Shown: one piece after another, positions 1 to 10,079 of the stretch
How the letters are laid out: the number at the start of each line of letters is the position of its first letter
How positions within the stretch are numbered: the stretch's first letter is position 1
Assembly (NCBI RefSeq): GCF_003971195.1
Contig: NZ_CP034593.1
Span: forward strand, 1,364,001-1,428,000
Direction: 5' to 3'
Source of the DNA: Flaviflexus ciconiae
Lineage (GTDB): Bacteria; Actinomycetota; Actinomycetes; Actinomycetales; Actinomycetaceae
Length of the DNA stretch: 64,000 bases
Position numbers and translations under genes: made by a program
The notes under the pieces: generated by a model
The model's input: the letters and a program-made list of their open reading frames with translations, nothing else
What the model was told of the DNA's origin: nothing
Databases searched by the model: none

Positions 1-778
1 TGGCGAAGCAACCGATAAACGCATCTCCAGCACCCGTGGAGTCAACCGCTTCCACCACCGTTGAGTCGATGAGGACCTCGTCGGTCTCGGTCAGCCAGAG
101 GCTACCGCGGGAGCCGAGCGTCACGATAATGTTCTCGAGCTTGGATTCGGCGAGGATCTTCTTACCTGCCTCGGTGATCTCCTCGATGGTCTCAAGATCC
201 TTACCGGCAAGAAGCGAGAGCTCCGTTTCGTTCGGAACGAAATATGTGCACTTGGCGACGTACTCGGGATCCAGACGAGTATCGGCAGGCGCCGGGTTGA
301 GAAGGACGGGGACACCTCGCTCGACAGCAAGGTCGATCGCGGCATAAACGGTCTCGAGCGGGATCTCCAGCTGAAGGACGAGGAGCTTGCACTCCCCAAT
401 CGCATCCCCAGCATCCGCCACATCCTGGGGCGACAAAAGACCGTTCGCGCCCTTGACGATGATGATCGAGTTGTTTGATTCCCTATCGACAAAGATCGGG
501 GCAACCCCCGAGCTGCCCGTGGTTTCGAGAACCCATTCGGTGTCGATCCCGTTGTCGTCGAAGTTCTTCACGGTGTTTGCCGCGAAGATGTCGTTGCCTA
601 CCCGGGTGACCATGCGGACGGTGGCCCCAAGGCGAGAGGCGGCGACAGCCTGGTTCGCGCCCTTGCCTCCGCATCCCATCTCGAACTCGGGGGCTTCGAT
701 TGTCTCCCCCTCCTTCGGCATGCGGTCAATGTAGGTAATGAGGTCAACATTGTTCGAACCGACAACTGCGATATCCAT
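1..778 (-). CDS. rbsK: Ribokinase (PfkB family), 3' end outside the window
   Basis: ATP-dependent phosphorylation of D-ribose to ribose-5-phosphate in the cytoplasm. About 259 residues are visible from the ATG at 778; the C-terminus lies beyond the window edge. The N-terminus reads MDIAVVGSNNVDLITYIDRM, followed by the PfkB N-terminal signature GCGGKGANQAVAASRLGA with the conserved GGKGANQA. Near the cut end is the second PfkB signature (DSTGAGDAFIG) containing the catalytic Asp of the GAGD anion hole. An AAAGG Shine-Dalgarno sits about 6 nt before the start. The family is secure; ribose as substrate is the likeliest choice because the sequence is typical RbsK, but related sugar or nucleoside kinases share the fold. 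Confidence 0.93.
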   Translation of the reverse strand, partial: MDIAVVGSNNVDLITYIDRMPKEGETIEAPEFEMGCGGKGANQAVAASRLGATVRMVTRVGNDIFAANTVKNFDDNGIDTEWVLETTGSSGVAPIFVDRESNNSIIIVKGANGLLSPQDVADAGDAIGECKLLVLQLEIPLETVYAAIDLAVERGVPVLLNPAPADTRLDPEYVAKCTYFVPNETELSLLAGKDLETIEEITEAGKKILAESKLENIIVTLGSRGSLWLTETDEVLIDSTVVEAVDSTGAGDAFIGCFA

Positions 779-1136
779 GACGGACCTTTCTGCCGCGTCG
801 ACAGCGACGCGAGGTTGAAGGGAAATATAAAAGCCAGCTGCGGGAAGCGATAAGGAAGGCTGGTAACCATCCGTGCCCGGTCGGGTCGATATCCCGCTGT
901 CCCGATACTCGGAGTGTACGCCGCGAACACTGCTGTTTGCTCGATGGCAGGAGGGAGAACTTCCCACAGGAGGTAACGGTCACCAGCTTTGCCTCGCAAC
1001 AGCGTTCGACTCGGACACCAGTCGGCAGCATTCCCTCAACGCGGGAGGCGAACTCCCGCTGGGCGATAACTGTTCCGTAAGAGAGTTGATGCCCTCCGGG
1101 GAGGGCATCAACCAAAGAGTGAATCGAACGAATTGC
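779..1136. other. Intergenic gap between rbsK and ftsY
   Basis: No credible gene is seen in this 358-base gap. It holds the ftsY terminator hairpin near its right end and must contain the rbsK promoter, which I could not place with confidence. Confidence 0.6.
1086..1111 (-). terminator. Hairpin terminator after ftsY
   Basis: A perfect inverted repeat (TTGATGCCCTCC ... GGAGGGCATCAA) lies about 25 bases past the ftsY stop codon. The stem is 11-12 bp with a tight loop. There is no long T run, so it fits the T-poor hairpins common in actinobacteria. Confidence 0.75.
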
Positions 1137-2324
1137 TTACGAGAGGAGCGCCTCGACGAAGCCTTCGGGATCGAACGGTGCAAGGTCGTCTGCTCCCTCG
1201 CCGAGTCCCACGAACTTCACGGGGACACCGAGGGTGCGCTGCACGTTGATGACGATTCCGCCCTTGGCGGTGCCGTCCAGCTTGGTGAGGACGATACCGG
1301 TGATGCCAACGACTTCGGAGAACACCTTGGCCTGGGACATGGCGTTCTGACCGGTCGTGGCGTCGATAACGAGGAGGACCTCGCGGACCGGCGCCTGCTT
1401 CTCCATGACGCGCTTGATCTTGCCAAGCTCGTCCATGAGGCCGGCCTTGTTTTGGAGGCGGCCCGCCGTGTCAACAACAACCACGTCAACTTCTTGGCGG
1501 CGGCCCTCGGCAACAGCTTCAAAAGCGACGGAAGCCGGATCGGCTCCCTCCACGTCGGAGCGAACAACGTCGACACCAACGCGCTCGCCCCAGGTGGCTA
1601 GCTGATCGGCCGCGGCGGCGCGGAACGTGTCTGCCGCACCGAGGACAACTGTCTTGTCTTCTGCAACGAGAACGCGGGCAAGCTTGCCAATAGTGGTGGT
1701 CTTACCGGTGCCGTTAACTCCGACAACGAGAACGGTGGCGGGGTGGTGCGCACCGTCGTCACCCACACCGGGGACGGTGTCGAGTGTGCGGTCCATATCC
1801 GGATTCACGAGGGCGAGGAGCTGTTCACGGAGGATCTCGCGGACAACCTCGGGATCGGTGGTGCCGCGCACCTTGGTCTCGGTCCGGAGGTTCTCCATGA
1901 GCTCGTCGCTGGCCTCGAGGCCAACGTCGGCAGCCAGGAGGGTTTCCTCGATCTCGTCCCAGTCGTCCTCGGAAAGGTCACCACGGGAAAGAATGGAAAG
2001 AAGGGCCTTGCCCATGCTGCCCGAGCGAGCAAGACGGGCACGGAGCCGCTGGAGGCGGGAAGGAACGGATTCGGGGCGTTCGAGTGTGGGAACGGACGGA
2101 GCCTCATCAACCGATACGTCATCCTCGATGACATCGGGATCGAGCGTTCCGACCGCGGCGTCGGCCTCGTCCTGGGCCCTCGCCTCCTCATCGGTAATAA
2201 CGGGGGTGGTGGATTCGTCCAGACGGAACCGGTCAGACTTGCGCTTCTTCGACCCAGCATAGAGGCCGATGATCGCGGCAAGGACGACCACAACAGCGAT
2301 AACAATATAGAGCGTTTCTGGCAT
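1137..2324 (-). CDS. ftsY: Signal recognition particle receptor FtsY
   Basis: SRP receptor GTPase that docks ribosome-nascent chain complexes at the membrane. The 395 residues start with one hydrophobic segment (about residues 5-23), giving a membrane anchor as in many actinobacterial FtsY proteins. An acidic linker (about 40-80) and the helical N domain follow. The G domain begins at the P-loop GVNGTGKTT (202-210) and continues with the DTAGR and TKLDGTAKGG motifs of SRP GTPases. AGGGGA lies about 10 nt before the ATG. smc, its usual neighbour in this phylum, is 4 kb away, separated by an insertion of unrelated genes. Confidence 0.97.
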   Translation of the reverse strand: MPETLYIVIAVVVVLAAIIGLYAGSKKRKSDRFRLDESTTPVITDEEARAQDEADAAVGTLDPDVIEDDVSVDEAPSVPTLERPESVPSRLQRLRARLARSGSMGKALLSILSRGDLSEDDWDEIEETLLAADVGLEASDELMENLRTETKVRGTTDPEVVREILREQLLALVNPDMDRTLDTVPGVGDDGAHHPATVLVVGVNGTGKTTTIGKLARVLVAEDKTVVLGAADTFRAAAADQLATWGERVGVDVVRSDVEGADPASVAFEAVAEGRRQEVDVVVVDTAGRLQNKAGLMDELGKIKRVMEKQAPVREVLLVIDATTGQNAMSQAKVFSEVVGITGIVLTKLDGTAKGGIVINVQRTLGVPVKFVGLGEGADDLAPFDPEGFVEALLS

Positions 2325-2602
2325 GCTCCCAGTTTCCCCTATCTTCTAGCGCGAGTACACCTTGCAAGGGCAATCTTCACAGTCCAGCCCTGCTCTTTTC
2401 CCTCGTCAACGGCATAAAAAGGACATCGCGGAGGCACGAATCCGTCCTGCTGACATACCGTCTGAGCCATCCGCATGGGCTCTCATTGAACGCTGGAGAA
2501 GCTCCAGCCGAGGTAGTTCTGCGATTCGTTCCGTCGACGTTCGGCCGGTCCCCGGCGCCATATCACGCTAGTGTATTGCTACCGCAATAGAAGGAGGACG
2601 GT

Positions 2603-3676
2603 GTGAAAGCACTGGTGAAACCACACCGGGGACCAGGGTTGGAACTCCACGATGTCGCAGAGCCATACGCAGGCCCGGGCGAGGTCAAAATCAAGGTCAT
2701 GTACGCAGGGCTCTGCGGAACAGATCTGCACATTCTTTCGTGGGATGACTTTGCGCAGAAGCATGTCTCCCCCGGACAAACCATCGGCCACGAGTTCTTT
2801 GGAGAGATCGTTGAGATTGGCGACGGCGTGGCGCAGGGCGACCGCAAGGACGAACTGCAGGTCGGCAACCGCGTCTCCGTTGAGGGACACGTCGTGTGCG
2901 GCAGGTGCCGCAACTGCCGGGCAGGCCGCCACCACATGTGCATCCGCACCTCCTCAATCGGGGTGGATCGCAACGGTGCCTTTGCCACGTACGTGACGGT
3001 CCCTGCCGACAACGTGTGGGTCCAGCCCGCCGAGATCGATCCGGAGCTCGGAGCGATCTTCGATCCCTTCGGCAATGCCGTACACACGGCATTCCAGTAT
3101 CCGCTCACCGGCGAGGACGTTGTCATCACCGGCGCCGGCCCTATCGGGATCATGTCGGCCCTGATCGCGCGGCACTCCGGTGCCCGCCACGTTGTTCTGA
3201 CGGATATTTCCGACGAACGCCTCGATCTTGCCAAGAAGGCCTTCGATGGTTACGGCGAGGTTTGCCTCGTCAACACAGCGAGGCAGTCCCTCGAAGTGGT
3301 CCAGGAGCGACTTGGCATGAAGGAGGGCTTCGACGTCGCGTTCGAGATGTCGGGGAATCCGCGTGCCATGGCTTCGATCATCGACAACGTGACGCACGGC
3401 GGTCAGATCGCCATGCTCGGCCTACCTTCCGCTCCCTATGCGATCGATTGGAATCGCGTCATTTCCCGCATGATCACGATCAAGGGCGTATACGGCCGGG
3501 AAATGTATGACACCTGGTACACGGCCACCACCATCCTCCTGTCCTCGAAGCCGCTACGGGAGGCCCTCCGCACTCTTATTACCCACCGCTTCCATGCCGA
3601 TGACTGGGAGAAGGCCTTCGAGGCTGCTTCTTCCGGTACCGCCGGCAAGGTCCTCATCGATTGGAGAAACTCATGA
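2603..3676 (+). CDS. tdh: L-threonine 3-dehydrogenase
   Basis: Zinc-dependent oxidation of L-threonine to 2-amino-3-ketobutyrate with NAD+, the first step of threonine to glycine plus acetyl-CoA. The protein has 357 residues and is a medium-chain dehydrogenase with catalytic-zinc ligands C38 (in GLCGTD) and the H63-E64 pair of GHEFFG. A structural zinc loop of four cysteines (CGRCRNC...C) follows around residues 97-112, then the NAD-binding GAGPIGIM motif. The GTG start is preceded by AAGGAGG at good spacing. The stop codon overlaps the kbl start (ATGA), so the two enzymes are translationally coupled. Confidence 0.95.
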   Translation: MKALVKPHRGPGLELHDVAEPYAGPGEVKIKVMYAGLCGTDLHILSWDDFAQKHVSPGQTIGHEFFGEIVEIGDGVAQGDRKDELQVGNRVSVEGHVVCGRCRNCRAGRHHMCIRTSSIGVDRNGAFATYVTVPADNVWVQPAEIDPELGAIFDPFGNAVHTAFQYPLTGEDVVITGAGPIGIMSALIARHSGARHVVLTDISDERLDLAKKAFDGYGEVCLVNTARQSLEVVQERLGMKEGFDVAFEMSGNPRAMASIIDNVTHGGQIAMLGLPSAPYAIDWNRVISRMITIKGVYGREMYDTWYTATTILLSSKPLREALRTLITHRFHADDWEKAFEAASSGTAGKVLIDWRNS

Positions 3677-4872
3677 TGACGTTCACCGACCAGCTCGCCA
3701 CCGAGCTGGCAGACATCGAATCCGCAGGCCTCACCAAACGGGAGCGGCTCCTCACCTCCGCGCAGGGCCCCCACATCACAACCTCTCAGGGACCTGCCCT
3801 GAACTTCTGCGCAAACAACTACCTGGGACTTGCCAACCACCCAGAGATCATTCAGGCCGCTCACGATGGCCTTGATCATGCTGGCTTCGGTGCAGCCTCT
3901 GTGCGCTTTATCTGCGGCACCCACGAAGAGCACCGCAACCTCGAGAAGGAAATTGCGGAATATGTGGGAACCGAGGACGCAATTCTCTTCCCCTCCTGCT
4001 TCGACGCCAATGGGGCCCTCTTCGAGGTCCTCCTGACCGCCGATGACGCAGTCATCTCCGACTCTCTCAATCATGCCTCGATCATCGATGGTGTTCGACT
4101 CTCCAAGGCGAAGCGGTTCCGTTACGCCAACCGGGACATGGCTCAGCTCGAAGAGGCACTCAAGGATGCTCAGGGTTCCCGGCGCATCCTCATCATCACC
4201 GATGGCGTGTTCTCCATGGACGGCTACTTCGCTCCGCTCGAAGAGATCTGCGATCTCGCCGAAAAGTACGGAGCAGCCGTGGCGGTCGACGACTCGCATG
4301 CCACCGGCTTTATCGGACCAAAGGGCGCAGGAACTCACGCGCGAGCCGGTGTTGCGGACCGTGTCGATATCCTCACCGGTACCCTCGGCAAGGCCCTGGG
4401 TGGTGCTTCCGGCGGTTACGTCGCGGGCCCTCAGGAAGTCATCGACCTGCTCAAGCAACGCGGCCGCCCCTACCTGTTCTCCAACGCCGTTGCTCCGTCC
4501 CTCGTGGCCGGAGCCCGCGTCGCTCTACGCCTCGCGAAGGAAGGTGATGATCTGCGGGAGCAGCTCACAAAGAACGCGGATCATTTCCGATCTCGCATGG
4601 CCCACGACGGCTTCGACCTCCTGCCTGGCTCGCACCCGATCATTGCCGTCATGTTCCCCGGAGAAGACGGGGCGCTGCTTGCCTCGAAGATCGCCGACGA
4701 CATGCTGAAGCTCGGGGTCTACGTCACCGCCTTCTCATTCCCGGTCGTTCCCCGAGGGGAAGCAAGGATCCGCGTTCAGCTATCCGCGGCCCACACCGAG
4801 GCAGACATCGATGCGTGCGTCGACGCCTTCGTCGCATCCCGGGACCGAATCCAGGCAGAAGACAGCAAGTAA
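3673..4872 (+). CDS. kbl: Glycine C-acetyltransferase (2-amino-3-ketobutyrate CoA ligase)
   Basis: PLP enzyme that cleaves 2-amino-3-ketobutyrate with CoA to glycine and acetyl-CoA, completing the threonine pathway begun by tdh. It belongs to the alpha-oxoamine synthase family: SNNYLGL-like motif ([13 protein letters not shown]), the cofactor Asp/His region [13 protein letters not shown], and the PLP lysine in [15 protein letters not shown] take the ATG at 3673, which overlaps the tdh stop and has GGAG upstream, giving 399 residues. An in-frame TTG at 3661 would add four residues, and a second ATG follows directly at 3676. The length matches the family. Confidence 0.95.
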   Translation: MMTFTDQLATELADIESAGLTKRERLLTSAQGPHITTSQGPALNFCANNYLGLANHPEIIQAAHDGLDHAGFGAASVRFICGTHEEHRNLEKEIAEYVGTEDAILFPSCFDANGALFEVLLTADDAVISDSLNHASIIDGVRLSKAKRFRYANRDMAQLEEALKDAQGSRRILIITDGVFSMDGYFAPLEEICDLAEKYGAAVAVDDSHATGFIGPKGAGTHARAGVADRVDILTGTLGKALGGASGGYVAGPQEVIDLLKQRGRPYLFSNAVAPSLVAGARVALRLAKEGDDLREQLTKNADHFRSRMAHDGFDLLPGSHPIIAVMFPGEDGALLASKIADDMLKLGVYVTAFSFPVVPRGEARIRVQLSAAHTEADIDACVDAFVASRDRIQAEDSK

Positions 4873-5118
4873 CCCATCAACGACAACCACCTAACCGAGG
4901 CAACAATTCACCGTTCCTGCAAAATGTCCACAACGCGGTTTCCCAGGACTTAGGGTTCGAGCAGGGTCGGTCATGTCTGCGGGGCATGGCAAGATTCTTC
5001 TTGCGGTGCCCCGCTCGCTCTTGATCGGAAAGTCGATCGTGCCCTGGCATAGCCCGTTGCCTTCCGCTTGCGGTTATTGAGGGGTTCGACTCTTGAGAAG
5101 TTGAGGAGGTGCTCCGCC

Positions 5119-5376
5119 ATGGAGGCGGTTATTGTGCGCGGGCTCGGTGGGTGCGTTCTGCGTCAGCTCGAAGTCCAGGCAAGGAAGCACGGGTACTCCG
5201 TGGAAGCGGAGGTTCGCGACATTCTCACGACAGCCGTGCACCGAAACTTCGGGATGGCACTACTTCTGGCTACCGCAGGAGCCGGTGGAATTGATGGCCT
5301 GCCGATTCCGGTGCGCGATAGTCTTGCATGCTGTGCCCACTTTGACCAGCCAGCCCCCGCACAACCAACGTCGTAG
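5119..5376 (+). CDS. Orphan ribbon-helix-helix antitoxin, FitA type
   Basis: 85 residues starting MEAVIVRGLGGCVLRQLEVQ. The pattern VIVRxL...RQLEVQARKHGYSVEAEVRDIL matches the N-terminal ribbon-helix-helix DNA-binding domain of FitA/StbC-like antitoxins, including the S-x-E-A-E-V-R-x-I-L helix. The tail GGIDGLPIPVRD resembles the toxin-wrapping segment that ends in L-P-x-P-x-R. An excellent Shine-Dalgarno (GAGGAGGT) lies 8 nt before the ATG. No PIN-domain toxin follows: the next gene starts on the other strand 20 bases away. I read it as an antitoxin left without its partner, or a solitary regulator. The family assignment rests on motif recognition only. Confidence 0.72.
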   Translation: MEAVIVRGLGGCVLRQLEVQARKHGYSVEAEVRDILTTAVHRNFGMALLLATAGAGGIDGLPIPVRDSLACCAHFDQPAPAQPTS

Positions 5377-5396
5377 AGAGCTATCGATCGGGTTGC

Positions 5397-6011
5397 TCAG
5401 GTCAGCGTAATGATTTTGTCCGCATGTGCTTGTGATGAAGCGATAAGTTCGGCGTTGGCCTGGTCGGGGCCGAGGGTCCACGCTTCAGCTTTCTCTCGTG
5501 TCTTCCCGGATTCCACGTGCCGTTCGATTAGGCGCGCGATGCGGGTCGGGCCATCGAGGTCCACGTACCAGGACTCGTCGAGAAGGTTTTTGACTCCGGA
5601 CCAGGGCTCCTCATCAAGGAGCAGATAGTTGCCTTCGGTGATGACGAGGTTAACGGAGGCTGGTATCCGAACTGCTCCGGATATCGAGTAACCAATGCCT
5701 CTCTGATAGGCGGGCGCGTAGATATCCCGTTGCTCGGTGCGGAGTCGGTTAAGAAGTGCAATGTAGCCGTATGCATCGAACGTGTCGGGGGCACCTTTAC
5801 GGTCGCGCCGCCCGAGTCGCTCCAGCTCTTCGTTCGTGTAGTGGAAACCATCCATGCCGACAACTGCGCACCTGTCACCGAGCGCTTCTTTCACCGCTGC
5901 TGCAAGAGTTGATTTCCCGGCACCGGGTGCTCCCGCAATGCCAAGAATTGTTCGGGTTCGGAACCCACGGGCGCGATCAAGTAGCTCCGGTGGAAGCCGG
6001 AAGCGCGTCAT
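5397..6011 (-). CDS. Nucleoside/uridine-kinase-like P-loop kinase
   Basis: 204-residue cytoplasmic kinase of the uridine kinase/pantothenate kinase superfamily (the group often labelled nucleoside/nucleotide kinase family protein, related to YggC). Walker A is GAPGAGKST (27-35). It is followed by VVGMDGFHYTNEEL, the substrate Asp region typical of this group, then a GAPDTFDAYGY segment, and a Walker B-like VITEGNYLLLDEEPW. The substrate cannot be told: small sugars, nucleosides and pantothenate are all used by relatives. The start codon overlaps the stop of the upstream small membrane protein (ATGA), so the two are probably one operon. Confidence 0.85.
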   Translation of the reverse strand: MTRFRLPPELLDRARGFRTRTILGIAGAPGAGKSTLAAAVKEALGDRCAVVGMDGFHYTNEELERLGRRDRKGAPDTFDAYGYIALLNRLRTEQRDIYAPAYQRGIGYSISGAVRIPASVNLVITEGNYLLLDEEPWSGVKNLLDESWYVDLDGPTRIARLIERHVESGKTREKAEAWTLGPDQANAELIASSQAHADKIITLT

Positions 6012-6235
6012 GAGCGGCCGGGGTTCTTTTCAGTGCCGGAAGAGAAGAACTCTCCGAGGGAAACATCATCAATATCATCCGCGTAATTCCCAAGCTCGCG
6101 GTTTCTGAGCGCACTGTAGGAACCCTGCACGAGGCCGCGGGTCTCGTCCCACGTCTGAGCAGCATCGGGATCTCGTCGCACGAGCATGGCGACAGCGACG
6201 AGTACAGCAACAAGGCCAAGGATGGCAAGAATCAT
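6008..6235 (-). CDS. Small single-span membrane protein
   Basis: About 75 residues: an N-terminal hydrophobic segment (MILAILGLVAVLVAVAMLV) followed by a charged cytoplasmic tail of about 55 residues with no recognised domain. The start is uncertain: the ATG at 6235 fits the membrane segment best, while a GTG at 6247 would add VSFG. It overlaps the kinase gene by 4 nt. Function unknown; the coupling suggests it is made with the kinase. Confidence 0.6.
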   Translation of the reverse strand: MILAILGLVAVLVAVAMLVRRDPDAAQTWDETRGLVQGSYSALRNRELGNYADDIDDVSLGEFFSSGTEKNPGRS

Positions 6236-6361
6236 TCCGAACGACACGCCTCTATTATGTCCTCGCTGGTCATGGCTTTGCACGTTGAGACACGGCCACG
6301 TGATCAAACTGTAACGTCCTAACTCACTGGACAACGCCGTGCTATGTCAACACTATCGATA

Positions 6362-6387
6362 CCCGTTCCAAATAGGACAGGAACGGG
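6362..6387 (-). terminator. Hairpin downstream of smc
   Basis: CCCGTTCC and GGAACGGG arms separated by 10 bases, about 150 bases past the smc stop in an otherwise empty gap (6236-6533). A possible terminator; no T run on either side. Confidence 0.4.
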
Positions 6388-6533
6388 CTACGTTACTTGG
6401 CCTGGCATACCGGCGCGGTTGCGGATGCGGTTGCAACTCTTCGGTTCGGTCCCACTCGCCCGGCCAACCCGCACAGTCTTTCGTTGGCTATGAATCGTTG
6501 CCTCCCGCTAGTCAATCAGCCCATGCACTCCCG

Positions 6534-9500
6534 CTATTCGGTCGGCCGGATGTCCTTGAGGCGCTGGGAGATGACGGTGGAGACGCCCTGATCTCGCATG
6601 GCGACGCCGTAGATCGTATCCGCGATCTCCATCGTCCTCTTCTGGTGGGTGATGACGATGAGCTGGGAGGAGTTCTGTAGTTCCTTGAACATCGTCAGCA
6701 TTCGTCCGAGGTTCACGTCATCCAGTGCGGCCTCGACTTCGTCGAGGACGTAGAAGGGCGAGGGACGCGCCTTGAAGATCGCGACAAGGAACGCGAGCGC
6801 CGTCAGGGACCGTTCACCACCGGACAGCAACGAGAGCCGCTTGACTCGCTTGCCGGGTGGCCGGGCCTCAATCTCGATACCTGCCGTTAGCGGATCATCT
6901 CCCGTGAGAACGAGCTTGCCGTCGCCACCCGGAAAGAGTGTCGAGAAGACGTGAACGAACGCGTCTTGCACATCCCGGTACGCGTCGCTCAGAACGGCCT
7001 GGACCTTCTCGTCGATGTCATTGACGATCTGAACGAGATCGGCCTTTGATTTGCGCAGATCATCGAGCTGATTCGACAGGTAGGTGTGGCGCTCCTCGAG
7101 GGCTGCGTGCTCTTCGAGGGCAAGCGGGTTAATTTTGCCAAGGCGGGCCAGCTTCCGCTGGGCCTGCTCGTAACGTTTCTGCTGTTCCTCGCGAACGTAA
7201 GGCGTGGGACCGTCTTCACCGGGAACATCGACGAGAGGACCGAATTCGCCCACGAGGTCTCCCCCGTCCATGGCCAGTTCGGCGCGTGCCTTCTCCTCGA
7301 GCTGTTCCAGAATGATGCGTTGCTCGGCGCGGGCAATATCCCGCCGGTTGGCAGCATCGTCAACCTCGGTCAGGCTCTCCTGGACTTCATCGAGTCGTTT
7401 ACGGGCCTGAGCCAGAGCAATGTCTCGATCGGCGCGACCGGACTCAGCTTCCCTGCGTAGCCGTGCCGCAGTATCCCGCGCAATTTCAACCTTCTCAAGG
7501 GTTGATCCGGCGAGTTCCGCAACCTGCTGGGCAATCTTCGCATGGTGCGCTCGGCGGGCAAGCCTGCGCTGCTCCTCGATAAGCCGTGCTTCTTCCGCAC
7601 GAGCGTGACGCTCTAAAGCATCGGCCTTGCCAGCAATAACCGTGGCGCGCTCCTGCGCTACTCGCAGGGCAAGCCTCGCCTCCGTCTCTTCGGAACGAGT
7701 AGCCACGGTCTTCTCATGCAGAGATTCTTTGCTGGCCTGCGCCGCAGAAAGCCTGCCCTCGAGATCTTCGGGCGCCACGTCGCGGGCCTCCCGGTCCGAT
7801 TCGAGGCGTGCCAGTTCATCCTTGCGCTCGGCCAGCTCAGTGGCGATCTTCTCCAGTCGCGCCGTGTTTCTTTCAACCTCGCCGCGTGCGGCAGTCAGAG
7901 ACTGTCGGAGCACACCAAGCTCTGCCGTGGCGGCGGCAAGCTGAGCGTCACGAGTGTGGAGTTCGGAGGCCGCTTCCGCGTATCTACCTTCGATCTCATC
8001 GAGGTGTTCCTGAGCTTTCTCAACGTCCTCGCCAGCCGCAACAAGGTCCGTTGCTGCCCGATCGGACTCGGATTGAGCGGCACGTGCGGCGGCCTGTCTC
8101 GCAAGGATCGAGGCTTCCGAAACGGAGCCGCCGCGGGCGGAGTGCGGTCCTATCGAATCACCATCGCGGGTGACAACGCGCGGGGCGCCTGCTTCCACGA
8201 GCCTGCGTGCCAACGTCAGATCGGCGGCAAGAATCGTTCCTGCCAAAGCGGCTTCGAGGCCGTCCCACCCGCGCATGGCATCGGTTGCCAAAATCGCATC
8301 CTCCGCCGACTCACCAACGCTCTTCAGTGCAACGCGCGCACGCTCCTGCTTGGCAACGTCAGCCTCCGGCTGTTCGCCTTCAACAACGAGAACAACGCGG
8401 CCGCCGTCGCCTTCGCGAACGTAGCGGATCGCGGCAACGGCAGAGTCAACGCTTTCGGCAGTGAGTGCACCAGCAACACCCCCGAGAGCGGTTTCCGATG
8501 CGGCTTCCCAGCCGTCCTCAACTTCTAGCAGAACGCGCAACCAGCCGGTTACACCGACAACGTTCTCCAGGACATCGGCAGAGCCGTCCTCCGGTTCGAG
8601 GGACAGGGCAAGGGTTTCCGCGCGGGTCTGGGAAACGTCCCTGCGTCCCCGAGCATCCGACTGCCTGTTGCGCGCTTCGTTGAGAGCGGCCTTTGCTTCA
8701 GCGAGTTTCTCCGCGAGCGCTTCGTGTTGCTTCGACAGCTCGTCGCCGCCACCGTCGTGTGCAACGATCGATTCTTCTGCCGTGGCGACCTTTGCCCGAG
8801 CATCCTCGTGGCGATCCTGGGCGGAGGTGCGGGACGCTTCGACGCGTTCCCGTTCTTCCTCTAGCGACTGGACCCGGCTCGTCGCCGTAACAATGCGCCC
8901 CGATAGTCGTGCCGCATCTTCTCTTCGGTCGGCAATAGCGCTCGTTAGGGATGAGATTTCGCGGTCGAGTTCCTTCTCGCTGGCTTCCGCCTTCTCACGT
9001 GCCTCGATCGAGCTATTGAGCAAGCGCTCTGCTTCGTCGCGACGGTGTTGGAGTTCGGTTTCTTCGGCGCGCACGGTCGCCGCCCGGGAACGGAGCTCTT
9101 CGGGTGATTCCCTGCGCTGGGTTTCCTGGTGGGTGGACAGTGAGCGTGCGCGCTCACCGGCGAGGGTCACCAGCGAGCTGAAGCGCTCTGCCTGGGTTGA
9201 GAGACGCTGCCAGGATTCCGTGAGATCGGCGATCACGGGGTTGGCGCGGGATCGCTCCTCTTCGAGGAGTCCCACTTCTTCACGGACCGCATTGCGCTTG
9301 CCAACGAGCTCATCCCGACGCGCTTTGAGCCGTGTCTCGTCTTCCTCGGCGGCGCTGAGGCGCGCCTGCACCTGAGCAATATCGTCGGCGAGGAGGCGTG
9401 CCTGAGCGTCGCGCAGATCGGCTTGGATCACCTGTGCGCTACGCGCGGCTTTCGCCTGCCTGGCGAGGGGGCCGAGTTGCCTGCGGAGCTCGGCAGTGAG

Positions 9501-10079
9501 GTCGGAGAGTCGGTGGAGGTTTGCCTCCATTGACTCCATCTTCCTAATGGCTTTCTCTTTGCGCCTGCGGTGTTTGAGAACACCGGCAGCCTCTTCGACA
9601 AAGGAGCGCCGTTCCTCGGGTGTTGCTTGCAGGACCGAGTCAAGCCTGCCCTGGCCCACAATGACGTGCATCTCCCGTCCCATGCCGGTGTCGGAGAGCA
9701 GTTCCTGGATATCGAGAAGACGAACCGGGGATCCGTTGATCGCATACTCGGAGCCACCCGAACGGAACAGGGTGCGGGAGATTGTGACTTCCGTATAGGA
9801 GATCGGCAACGCACCATCCGAGTTGTCGATCGTGAGCGACACTTCGGCACGACCAAGCGCCGGTCGGTCAGCGGTTCCCGCAAAGATCACGTCGGCCATG
9901 GAGCCACCGCGCAAGGTTTTCGCTCCCTGCTCTCCCATAACCCACGACAGAGCATCAACAACGTTTGACTTACCTGAGCCGTTAGGGCCAACCACGCAGT
10001 TGATTCCCGGTTCGAAGGTCAGCGTTGTCGCGGTCGCAAAGGACTTGAAACCGCGGAGCGTCAGCTGTTTGAGATGCAC
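6534..10079 (-). CDS. smc: Chromosome segregation protein SMC
   Basis: 1181-residue structural maintenance of chromosomes ATPase that loops and compacts DNA with ScpA/ScpB. The N-terminal ATPase half has the MHLKQLTLRGFKSF start and Walker A GPNGSGKS (31-38). Two long coiled-coil arms rich in Ala, Glu, Arg and Lys flank a hinge domain at about 500-670 (GVAGALTAESVDSAVAAI region). The C-terminal half holds the ABC signature LSGGERSLTALAFL and Walker B FYVLDEVEAALDD. Length is usual for the family. The GTG start has no Shine-Dalgarno; a TAAACT hexamer 6 nt before it could be a -10 box for a leaderless mRNA. Confidence 0.97.
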   Translation of the reverse strand: MHLKQLTLRGFKSFATATTLTFEPGINCVVGPNGSGKSNVVDALSWVMGEQGAKTLRGGSMADVIFAGTADRPALGRAEVSLTIDNSDGALPISYTEVTISRTLFRSGGSEYAINGSPVRLLDIQELLSDTGMGREMHVIVGQGRLDSVLQATPEERRSFVEEAAGVLKHRRRKEKAIRKMESMEANLHRLSDLTAELRRQLGPLARQAKAARSAQVIQADLRDAQARLLADDIAQVQARLSAAEEDETRLKARRDELVGKRNAVREEVGLLEEERSRANPVIADLTESWQRLSTQAERFSSLVTLAGERARSLSTHQETQRRESPEELRSRAATVRAEETELQHRRDEAERLLNSSIEAREKAEASEKELDREISSLTSAIADRREDAARLSGRIVTATSRVQSLEEERERVEASRTSAQDRHEDARAKVATAEESIVAHDGGGDELSKQHEALAEKLAEAKAALNEARNRQSDARGRRDVSQTRAETLALSLEPEDGSADVLENVVGVTGWLRVLLEVEDGWEAASETALGGVAGALTAESVDSAVAAIRYVREGDGGRVVLVVEGEQPEADVAKQERARVALKSVGESAEDAILATDAMRGWDGLEAALAGTILAADLTLARRLVEAGAPRVVTRDGDSIGPHSARGGSVSEASILARQAAARAAQSESDRAATDLVAAGEDVEKAQEHLDEIEGRYAEAASELHTRDAQLAAATAELGVLRQSLTAARGEVERNTARLEKIATELAERKDELARLESDREARDVAPEDLEGRLSAAQASKESLHEKTVATRSEETEARLALRVAQERATVIAGKADALERHARAEEARLIEEQRRLARRAHHAKIAQQVAELAGSTLEKVEIARDTAARLRREAESGRADRDIALAQARKRLDEVQESLTEVDDAANRRDIARAEQRIILEQLEEKARAELAMDGGDLVGEFGPLVDVPGEDGPTPYVREEQQKRYEQAQRKLARLGKINPLALEEHAALEERHTYLSNQLDDLRKSKADLVQIVNDIDEKVQAVLSDAYRDVQDAFVHVFSTLFPGGDGKLVLTGDDPLTAGIEIEARPPGKRVKRLSLLSGGERSLTALAFLVAIFKARPSPFYVLDEVEAALDDVNLGRMLTMFKELQNSSQLIVITHQKRTMEIADTIYGVAMRDQGVSTVISQRLKDIRPTE

